Assembly (NCBI GenBank): GCA_002433335.1
Contig: DJHY01000122.1
Location: forward strand, 1-14,617
Origin: Rhodospirillaceae bacterium UBA6608
GTDB lineage: Bacteria > Pseudomonadota > Alphaproteobacteria > Rhodospirillales_A > Casp-alpha2
DNA: 14,617 bases
Reading direction: 5' to 3'
A program made the position numbers and the translations under genes. A model generated the notes under the pieces. That model was not told where the DNA came from, did no database searches, and saw only the letters and a list, made by a program, of their open reading frames with translations. Below are positions 6,944 to 12,654 of the stretch, one piece after another; position 1 is the first letter of the stretch; every line of letters begins with the position of its first letter.

Positions 6944-7558
6944 ATGGAGAGTCCACCCCGTTCAGATGACGACGCCCCGCAAGGGGACGGCAAGCGCCGC
7001 CGCCGCAGCCCGCGCAAGGTGACCAAAAGCCACCTGGAAAACGCGGCGCTGCACTATCTGTCGCGGTTCTCGACATCGGCGGACAACCTGCGCCGGGTGC
7101 TGATGCGGCGGGTCGAACGCTCGGCCCAACATCACGACACCGACCCCGCCGAGGGTGCGGAATGGATCGAAGACCTGATCGAACGCTATCAACGGGTCGG
7201 CCTGTTGAACGACACTGCCTACGCCGAGGCCCGGGCCACGGACCTGTTGCGCCGAGGCACGCCGCTGAAAGGCGTGCGCTTCAAATTGATGCAGAAGGGT
7301 GTCGGCGCGGACGACATCGACGACGCCCTGGCCGCCGCCACCGAAGACATGCCCGAGCCGAACCTGGCCGCCGCCGTGGCTCTGGCCAAGCGCCGCAGGC
7401 TCGGCCCCTTCGCCCAGCCCGACAAACGCGAAGAACGGCGCGACAAGGATCTGGCGACCCTGGCCCGCGCCGGGTTTGATTACGACACCGCGCGGCGGGT
7501 AATAGATGCGGAAAGCGCGGATGATTTGATGGACGCCGCGGGCGACGCCCTGCGCTAG
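6944..7558 (+). CDS. recX: RecX family regulatory protein
   Basis: RecX binds RecA filaments and usually inhibits RecA during recombination and SOS. The protein has 204 residues from the ATG at 6944, or 207 from an in-frame GTG at 6935; neither start has a ribosome site. The RecX pattern is visible as repeated three-helix units: 'LENAALHYLSRFSTSADNLRRVLMRR', 'IEDLIERYQRVGLLNDTAYA' and 'LLRRGTPLKGVRFKLMQKGV' (Gly and Lys/Leu pattern typical of the family), then 'LATLARAGFDYDTARRVI' near the end. The basic N-terminal tail (Lys-Arg-Arg-Arg-Arg) is extra compared with short enterobacterial RecX. recA is not in the window. The gene diverges from the ABC permease and ends in a hairpin shared with the next, convergent gene. 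Confidence 0.88.
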   Translation: MESPPRSDDDAPQGDGKRRRRSPRKVTKSHLENAALHYLSRFSTSADNLRRVLMRRVERSAQHHDTDPAEGAEWIEDLIERYQRVGLLNDTAYAEARATDLLRRGTPLKGVRFKLMQKGVGADDIDDALAAATEDMPEPNLAAAVALAKRRRLGPFAQPDKREERRDKDLATLARAGFDYDTARRVIDAESADDLMDAAGDALR

Positions 7559-7574
7559 CTTAAAACGCTGCTAG
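7555..7574. repeat. Inverted repeat holding both convergent stop codons
   Basis: CTAGC (7555-7559) and GCTAG (7570-7574) are inverted around a 10-base AT-rich centre. The recX stop TAG is in the left arm, and the stop of the opposing gene (CTA on this strand) is in the right arm. With a five-pair stem and no long T-run it is at best a weak bidirectional terminator. Confidence 0.35.
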
Positions 7575-8260
7575 TTGGGAACTTCGACCGCTTCGCGACG
7601 GCGCAACAGGACCAGCTTGCCCTTGTAGGAAATGCGATCTTCCATCAGCAGGGCCGTGCCGAATTCCGGCACGTACCAGGCCTGAACCTCGACCAGATCC
7701 CATTTCATGGTCTTGGGGCCGTCCAGAACCTTTTGCGTGATATCGACCAGATGGGCAGGGAAGTCACCGGCCGGAAGCTTCAGCACCTTGGTCCCGCGCA
7801 CGCAATAGGACGACTGCAGCCGCATCACGGTCTTGCCGTCCTTGACGCCCTCGACCACATAGTTGGCTTCGTTGCCCTGTTTCAACGGCCACAGCTTGTC
7901 GTACTGCGCCAGATCGAAATCGAACCGCCATCCCTTGCCGTCGGCGACCTGGGCAAAAGCGCGGTGCAGGGTCACGTCCTGAATCGGCCCCTTGCCCTGA
8001 ACGGGCTCGCGGAACCAACGAACGTCGTCCCCGGCAATCGATTTGACCCGGTAGCGATGGTGGGAAATGTCCGGCGTCTTGGAATCGGGATTGTAGGTAA
8101 TCCGATAGGTGAACACCGCGCCCGAAGGCGGAGAAATATACTTAACCGGGTCCGCCGTGGTCTTCGGCGTAATGCAAGCGGTCGCGGCATGAGCCGCGGG
8201 CGCGCCCAACAAAGCCCAGAAAAGAGCCGAAAACAGAAGTGAAATTCGGGACGGTCTCAT
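7571..8260 (-). CDS. Secreted protein of unknown function
   Basis: 229-residue protein with a clear signal peptide: Met-Arg-Pro-Ser-Arg, a hydrophobic core at residues 8-19, and probable cleavage after Ala-His-Ala (25). The mature part looks all-beta, with 'SGAVFTYRITYNP', 'HHRYRVKSIAGDDVRWF', 'NYVVEGVKDGKTVMRLQSSY' and a C-terminal 'AWYVPEFGTALLMEDR' then 'GKLVLLRRREAVEV'. The last part recalls the end of DUF3108-like or LolA-like beta-sheet proteins, where a 'WYVPE.G' segment is followed by a strand pair, but I do not claim membership. Two cysteines (Cys29, Cys153) remain after cleavage and could form a disulfide. A GGGGAG ribosome site precedes the ATG. It stands alone between a convergent and a divergent gene, and its role is unknown. 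Confidence 0.82.
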   Translation of the reverse strand: MRPSRISLLFSALFWALLGAPAAHAATACITPKTTADPVKYISPPSGAVFTYRITYNPDSKTPDISHHRYRVKSIAGDDVRWFREPVQGKGPIQDVTLHRAFAQVADGKGWRFDFDLAQYDKLWPLKQGNEANYVVEGVKDGKTVMRLQSSYCVRGTKVLKLPAGDFPAHLVDITQKVLDGPKTMKWDLVEVQAWYVPEFGTALLMEDRISYKGKLVLLRRREAVEVPN

Positions 8261-8316
8261 CCGTCTCCCCTTGACTGCCCCATCTTGCGGCGTCCCTCCC
8301 CTCGAACCGGAGACGC

Positions 8317-8344
8317 ATTTTTCACCGGGCTACAGTCTAGTCAA
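8317..8344 (-). promoter_or_regulatory. Candidate promoter of the secreted-protein gene
   Basis: On the minus strand TTGACT (8344-8339, five of six) and AAAAAT (8322-8317, four of six) are 16 bases apart. The predicted transcript starts near 8310, about 50 bases before the ATG at 8260. The divergent channel gene has only an isolated TACAAT (8357-8362) with no good -35 box. Confidence 0.4.
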
Positions 8345-8373
8345 GCGGGGGCAACATACAATAAACAAGTGAT

Positions 8374-9528
8374 ATGAATGAGCTACGTGAGTTCTGGAGC
8401 CTTGTAACCGACGTCTGGCAACACGGCGTCGCGGGCGTCGACGTCGGACGCATGGCCGCGGCCGTGGGCGTTTTCCTGCTATTCCTGATGCTGCGCGGCC
8501 TGATGACGCGCTTCCTGATGGCCTGGCTGCGTCTGTTGACCAACCGCACGCCCTGGACGATCGACGATCAAATTCTCGAAACCATCGTCCCGCCGGTGCG
8601 ATTTATCCCCATCGTCATGGGTCTGTTCTTCGCCACGCAGATCATGGAACTGCAAGGCACCCCGGACCAGATGGCCGGCAATTTAATCCGCTCCCTGGTC
8701 GCCTTCACCATTTTCTGGGGCCTGTTCCGGGCGATCGAGCCATTGAGCGTTCTTTTGCACAAGCTGGACCGCATTTTCTCGGAAGAGATGGTCGACTGGC
8801 TGGCCCGCGCCATTCGCGTGTTGGTGTTTATCATCGCCGCGGCGGCGATCCTGGAAATCTGGGGGATCAAGGTCGGCCCGATCATCGCCGGGTTCGGCCT
8901 GATCGGTGTGGCCGTCGCCCTGGGCGCGCAGGACCTGTTCAAGAACCTGATCGCGGGATTGCTGATCCTGGCCGAAAAGCGATTTCACAAGGGCGATTGG
9001 ATCAACGTCGACGGCGTGGTCGAAGGGCATGTCGAAAATATCGGGTTCCGCTCGACCATGGTGCGCCGGTTCGACAAGGCCCCGGTGATGGTTCCCAATT
9101 CTCAGTTGTCGGACACGGCGGTCATCAACTTCACCGCCATGACGCATCGGCGGATCAAATGGGTGGTCGGCGTCGAATACCGGACCACCATCGATCAGTT
9201 GCGCCGGATTCGCGACGAGATCGCAGCCTATATCGAGGCCACGCCCGATTTCGCCCCGGCGACGGATGTCTCGACCTTCGTGCGGATCGACAGCTTCGGC
9301 GATTCCTCGATCAACATCCTGGTGTACTGCTTCACCCAGACCACGAAGTGGGGCGAGTACCTGGAGGTCAAGGAACGCCTGGCCTACAAGATCATGGATA
9401 TCGTTCTGGGCGCGGGTACGGCTTTCGCCTTTCCCAGCCGGTCGCTTTACGTGGAAAGCCTGCCGGGCGGCGATGCGCCCGAAGTGTTTCAGCCGCCCGC
9501 CGGCAACGCCCCGGCGACCAAGTCCTAA
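8374..9528 (+). CDS. MscS-type mechanosensitive ion channel
   Basis: 384-residue inner-membrane channel that opens under membrane tension and releases solutes during osmotic down-shock. Hydrophobic helices lie at about 26-49, 73-90, 105-123 and 147-165. The pore helix follows at 168-198 with the Gly/Ala-rich 'AGFGLIGVAVALGAQDLFKN'. Next comes the conserved beta domain: 'KGDWINVDG', 'GHVENIGFRSTMVRRFD' and 'VPNSQL' (residues 206-245). The C-terminal alpha/beta vestibule runs to about 362, then a Pro/Ala-rich tail. The length and extra N-terminal helices place it with medium-sized MscS-like (YnaI-type) channels rather than the 286-residue MscS. The arsC-like gene follows after 51 bases and probably shares its transcript. 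The start lacks a clear ribosome site. Confidence 0.93.
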   Translation: MNELREFWSLVTDVWQHGVAGVDVGRMAAAVGVFLLFLMLRGLMTRFLMAWLRLLTNRTPWTIDDQILETIVPPVRFIPIVMGLFFATQIMELQGTPDQMAGNLIRSLVAFTIFWGLFRAIEPLSVLLHKLDRIFSEEMVDWLARAIRVLVFIIAAAAILEIWGIKVGPIIAGFGLIGVAVALGAQDLFKNLIAGLLILAEKRFHKGDWINVDGVVEGHVENIGFRSTMVRRFDKAPVMVPNSQLSDTAVINFTAMTHRRIKWVVGVEYRTTIDQLRRIRDEIAAYIEATPDFAPATDVSTFVRIDSFGDSSINILVYCFTQTTKWGEYLEVKERLAYKIMDIVLGAGTAFAFPSRSLYVESLPGGDAPEVFQPPAGNAPATKS

Positions 9529-9579
9529 GCCTCACCGACGGCCGCAATCAAACAACCATCCCAAGGGGAAACAAAGATC

Positions 9580-9918
9580 ATGGGCATCACCATCTATCAC
9601 AACCCGAAGTGCAGCAAATCGCGCCAAACCCTTCAATTGCTGGAAGAAAAAGGCGTGACGCCGGATGTGGTCCTGTATCTGGAAACCCCGCCGACGGTCG
9701 ACGAGATGAAAGGCCTGTTGAAGAAACTGGGCAAATCCGCCGCCGACATTCTGCGCAGCAAGGAAGCCCAGGAAGCAGGCCTGTCGAAAGACATGGCCGA
9801 AGACGCCTTGATCGAAGGCATGATCGCCAATCCCAGATGCATCGAACGTCCGATCGTCGTGAAAGGCGCCAAGGCCGTTTTGGGACGCCCGCCGGAGAAC
9901 GTTTTGGACCTAGTCTGA
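9580..9918 (+). CDS. arsC: ArsC family (glutaredoxin-dependent) arsenate reductase / YfgD-like
   Basis: 112-residue cytosolic thioredoxin-fold protein. Family members reduce arsenate to arsenite with glutaredoxin. The active site His8-Asn-Pro-Lys-Cys11-Ser-Lys-Ser-Arg is present, and the three arginines that bind arsenate in E. coli ArsC (60, 94, 107) have counterparts at Arg59, Arg90 (Glu-Arg-Pro-Ile-Val-Val) and Arg103 (Gly-Arg-Pro-Pro-Glu). The 'CSKSR' motif and 'GRPPE.VL' ending are closer to E. coli YfgD than to plasmid ArsC. No arsR, arsB or acr3 gene lies nearby, so a dedicated arsenic operon is unlikely and the true substrate is open. An AAGGGGA ribosome site lies at 9563-9569. A strong terminator follows. 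Confidence 0.92.
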   Translation: MGITIYHNPKCSKSRQTLQLLEEKGVTPDVVLYLETPPTVDEMKGLLKKLGKSAADILRSKEAQEAGLSKDMAEDALIEGMIANPRCIERPIVVKGAKAVLGRPPENVLDLV

Positions 9919-9930
9919 ACGGAAGCTGAC

Positions 9931-9956
9931 AACTCCGAAAAAATCGGAGTTTTATT
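9931..9956 (+). terminator. Intrinsic terminator after the channel/arsC pair
   Basis: AACTCCGA (9931-9938) pairs perfectly with TCGGAGTT (9944-9951) around a five-A loop, then TTTTATT. It starts 12 bases after the arsC stop. The complementary strand also gives a hairpin, but no gene converges on it here. Confidence 0.92.
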
Positions 9957-9961
9957 GTAAT

Positions 9962-10121
9962 CCTCGTGGGTTACGAGGCTTGCGGTTCGGCGGTGGACAC
10001 TTCAATATGTGCGCCCGGAGGGAGTGAGGATTTCGGACCCCTTCCTGACTGCCTTCAGATCACCGGAAAGGGGCGTGGGCGGCAGGCGAAATGTTGTGAC
10101 GGCGGCTGCCAATCCGCCGTC
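9962..10121 (+). promoter_or_regulatory. Structured upstream region of the TPR/glycosyltransferase gene
   Basis: The 179 bases between the arsC terminator and the next ATG have no coding sequence I can support, but they hold three good hairpins. These are CCTCGT/ACGAGG (9962-9967 with 9973-9978); CCCCTTCC with GGAAAGGGG (10038-10045 with 10065-10073, one bulge), with an inner CTGA/TCAG pair option; and a perfect 8-pair GACGGCGG/CCGCCGTC (10098-10105 with 10114-10121) that ends five bases before the GGAGG ribosome site (10127-10131). A weak promoter TTGCGG (9980-9985)/CAATAT (10003-10008) would put the second and third hairpins in the leader. I recognise no known riboswitch class. Confidence 0.4.
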
Positions 10122-10135
10122 GACGTGGAGGACGT

Positions 10136-11581
10136 ATGGCCGCCGATGACCGCGCCACCCCGGCACCCGCCCCGGTCGACGCCAATGACGCCCGGGCCCT
10201 TTGGGAGTCCCTGCCGGAGAAGGAACGAACCGCGCTGCGCGATCGCGAAGCCGCGCGCCTGTTCGCTATCGGCTCCGAACATCAACGCAATGGCCGCCTG
10301 GAAGAAGCGATCCCCGAATACACCCGGGCGCTGGCGCTGAACCCCAATCTGGCCGAAGCCTATAACAACCTGGGAATCGTGCTGCGCGCCACGGGCCGGC
10401 CAGAGGCCGCCGTCGCCTGCTACCGCCGGGCGATCGCGCTGAAGCCGCGCACGGCATCATCCCATTCCAACCTGGGCAATGCGCTACGCGACCTGGGCCG
10501 GTTCGAAGCCGCCGTCGCCAGCCATCAACAGGCGGTTCACCTGGACCCGAAGAATCCCGACACGCTGCATAACCTGGGCGTGGCGCTGCGCGACCTGGGC
10601 CGCCGGGACCAGTCCCTAGACTGTTTCGAACGGGCCCTGGATCACAATCCCAATCATGTGCCGAGCAAGTTGGACCGTGGACGGTCCCTGCTGTTGGCTG
10701 GCGAATACGCCGCCGGGTTCAAGGACCTGGAAGCCCGCTTCCAATTGCGCCGGTTTCAATTCCGCGGCATCGACACGCCGCGCTGGGACGGCAAGAAAGC
10801 CAAGGGCAAAACGGTGCTGGTGCCCTGCGAAGGCACCTTGGGCGATGTCATTCAGTTCGCCCGCTACCTGCCGATGATCAAGGAACAGGGCGCCAACGTG
10901 GTCGTCGAGGCCCCGGCGGCGCTGGCTGATCTTCTGGCCACCGTCTCGGGCGTGGACAAGGTCGTGCTGCAAGGCGCCGACCTGCCCAAGTTCGACCTGC
11001 ATGCACCGCTGTTGTCCCTGCCGGCGATCTTCAAGACCACGGCCGCCAAGGTCCCGGCCGCAACGCCCTATATCACGCCGCCCGATCCGGGGGCGTTCCG
11101 CCTGCCGCCGGGCGGAGACTTCCTAAAAATCGGGATTGCCTGGGACGACGAGCGTCCGCCGGTTCATGCCTCGCCCGCGCCAGGCCTGCCGCCGTTCCTC
11201 GACCTGGCCGGATTGGCCGGGGTAACCCTGTTCGGGCTGCAGACCGGCCCGGCCGCCGCCGACCTTAAGGCCCAGGGCTCGGACGCCCTGATCATCGATC
11301 TCGCCCGCCGGTCAAACGGCATGGCGGGGCTCGCCGCCTATATCGATCAGATGGATATCGTCATCGCCGTCGATGGCGCGGTCGCGCATCTGGCCGGGGC
11401 CTTGGGCAAGGAAACCTGGCTGGTCGCCCCGACCTCGCCCGATTGGCGATGGGGAACTTCGGGGGAAACGACGCCTTGGTATCCGAGCATGCGCATCCTG
11501 CGCACGGACCGGCGCGGCGATTGGACGGGATTACTGGATCAGACCCGGCGCAACCTGCGGGCCCGCGTGCGCGGCGGCTGA
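10136..11581 (+). CDS. TPR protein with glycosyltransferase-like C-terminal domain
   Basis: 481-residue protein. Residues 41-175 hold four tetratricopeptide repeats of 34 residues (starts near 41, 74, 108 and 142), with the TPR consensus 'AEAYNNLGIVLRATGRPEAAVACYRRAIAL' broken only slightly. Residues 220-470 resemble the GT-B/GT9-like domain that often follows TPRs in alphaproteobacteria: 'CEGTLGDVIQFARYLP' (229-246), 'LKIGIAW' (330-336), 'VDGAVAHLAGALGKETWLV' (412-430) and 'SPDWRWG...PWYPSMRI' (434-453). Such proteins are thought to handle surface or protein glycans, but activity is unproven. The usual 'GEQGLGD' and 'VDTAVAHL' are altered here. A GGAGG ribosome site lies four bases before the ATG. 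It converges on the PagL gene. Confidence 0.87.
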   Translation: MAADDRATPAPAPVDANDARALWESLPEKERTALRDREAARLFAIGSEHQRNGRLEEAIPEYTRALALNPNLAEAYNNLGIVLRATGRPEAAVACYRRAIALKPRTASSHSNLGNALRDLGRFEAAVASHQQAVHLDPKNPDTLHNLGVALRDLGRRDQSLDCFERALDHNPNHVPSKLDRGRSLLLAGEYAAGFKDLEARFQLRRFQFRGIDTPRWDGKKAKGKTVLVPCEGTLGDVIQFARYLPMIKEQGANVVVEAPAALADLLATVSGVDKVVLQGADLPKFDLHAPLLSLPAIFKTTAAKVPAATPYITPPDPGAFRLPPGGDFLKIGIAWDDERPPVHASPAPGLPPFLDLAGLAGVTLFGLQTGPAAADLKAQGSDALIIDLARRSNGMAGLAAYIDQMDIVIAVDGAVAHLAGALGKETWLVAPTSPDWRWGTSGETTPWYPSMRILRTDRRGDWTGLLDQTRRNLRARVRGG

Positions 11582-11591
11582 TCGCCGCCGC
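11571..11591. repeat. GC-rich hairpin between convergent genes
   Basis: GCGGCGGC (11571-11578) and GCCGCCGC (11584-11591) form a perfect 8-pair stem around TGATC. The stop codon of the TPR/glycosyltransferase gene lies in the loop. No T-run follows on either strand. It probably slows or processes transcripts arriving from both sides. Confidence 0.4.
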
Positions 11592-11600
11592 CGTCAGCAC

Positions 11601-12458
11601 CTAGAACCGATAGCTGTACCGCACACCGAGGTTTTCAAGGCCCTCGTTGTGATCGCAGATCTTGGCATTCGAAATATGGTCGAAGATGGCCGCGATCTTG
11701 TGATGCTCGGTCAACTGCCAACCCAGGGTCAGGGATTCACGGAACAGCAGGTGACAGCCCAGGTCCTTCTTGTCGGCCCGGTGGGAATCCGTTTCCCCGT
11801 CGTGATAGGCACCACCGACGCTGATCCCGGCGTACAGGCCTTTCCACAGGTTCCACTCATAGCTCAGGCCCGCAAAGACCTGGCTGGTATCGCCGTCGGA
11901 ATTGATATTGGCGCCGATATGCGGCTCGGGCGACCAGATGATGTCCAGGAACTTGGGCGAGGCGAACCGCAGTTCGATATGCCCATCGTAGCCTTCTTCC
12001 TTGGAATTCGAGAACGGCCCTTCGTCGTGCACCAACACGCCAAGGGAAACCTCGGCCAGGATTCCGCCCAACGGATTTCCGCGGGAACTGGCCCGAGCCC
12101 CCTGCTCGGTCCCACCCGGCCAAAGCGGGCCGGTTTTGGCGCGCGGCGCGGATACCGGCGCGGGGGCGGCCTGTTGCACCGCGACCGGAGCTGCAACGGG
12201 CTGCGCGATCGGGCGTGCGATCGGCGCGCGGGGTGCGGGTGCGGCGACATAGGCGGGGGCCGGCGCCGGACGCACTGCCGGCGCAACATAGGCCGGCTGA
12301 TCCCAGCGGCTGGCGGGCTGACGCGCCGCAAAGGGGTGCATCTTGCCCATCAGAAGGCGAATGTCATAACCGGTCGACAGACTATCGGCTTGCACCGCCG
12401 ACGCCGTCACGGCGCAAAGCGCAAAGGCTCCGCAGGCCATTTTCAATTTGGTCTTCAA
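11601..12458 (-). CDS. Lipid A 3-O-deacylase (PagL-type) with Pro/Ala-rich insert
   Basis: Outer-membrane beta-barrel hydrolase that removes the 3-O-linked acyl chain from lipid A. A signal peptide covers residues 1-24 (Lys-Thr-Lys-Leu-Lys, core, Val-Gln-Ala). The barrel occupies about 130-285 and ends in Tyr-Arg-Phe, the usual outer-membrane C-terminus. The catalytic triad is intact: His261, Ser263 and Glu275 have exactly the spacing of P. aeruginosa PagL His126, Ser128 and Glu140, in 'DHISNAKI' and 'NEGLENLGVRYSYRF'. Between signal and barrel lies an unusual segment (about 54-110) dominated by Pro, Ala and Val. The TTG start at 12458 is chosen over ATG at 12440 because GAGGG (12468-12464) precedes it by five bases and it supplies the basic signal-peptide start. 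It would normally be named pagL. Confidence 0.88.
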   Translation of the reverse strand: MKTKLKMACGAFALCAVTASAVQADSLSTGYDIRLLMGKMHPFAARQPASRWDQPAYVAPAVRPAPAPAYVAAPAPRAPIARPIAQPVAAPVAVQQAAPAPVSAPRAKTGPLWPGGTEQGARASSRGNPLGGILAEVSLGVLVHDEGPFSNSKEEGYDGHIELRFASPKFLDIIWSPEPHIGANINSDGDTSQVFAGLSYEWNLWKGLYAGISVGGAYHDGETDSHRADKKDLGCHLLFRESLTLGWQLTEHHKIAAIFDHISNAKICDHNEGLENLGVRYSYRF

Positions 12459-12619
12459 TGTTGCCCTCGTCTTACCCCGACGCGCGCCCTTTTCGGCGCA
12501 TCGGCCCCTAACAGGTCCCCAGGTTGCCCCCCCTCGGGCAGCCGCTTGCCCTTGATCGAAGCAAATCCGCCTTAAACAAGGGTAAACCTTCTTTCTGTTT
12601 AATCAACGCGGCGACGAAC

Positions 12620-12651
12620 GTCCAGCGTCTGGACATCGCCGCCGTGACGGC
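12620..12651. repeat. Two inverted repeats just upstream of the CNB-TPR gene
   Basis: GTCCAG-CGT-CTGGAC (12620-12634) is a perfect six-base inverted repeat, and GCCGT-G-ACGGC (12641-12651) is a second one, ending four bases before the TTG start. They could be a regulator site or fold over the start region. The whole 196-base gap from 12459 to 12654 contains no gene I can support. Its 12571-12606 part is clearly more AT-rich than its surroundings and probably holds a promoter, but no good -35/-10 pair stands out. Confidence 0.4.
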
Positions 12652-12654
12652 AAT

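Noticed and set aside
6921..7076. A 52-residue N-terminal extension of the ABC permease, starting at 7076.
   Set aside because: The extension is Cys/Gly/Arg-rich, is antisense to recX, and the ATG at 6920 has an AAGGAGG ribosome site.
9966..10340. A 124-codon plus-strand frame starting in the gap before the TPR/glycosyltransferase gene.
   Set aside because: It runs out of frame into the TPR gene, has no ribosome site and no domain, and its upstream part coincides with hairpins.
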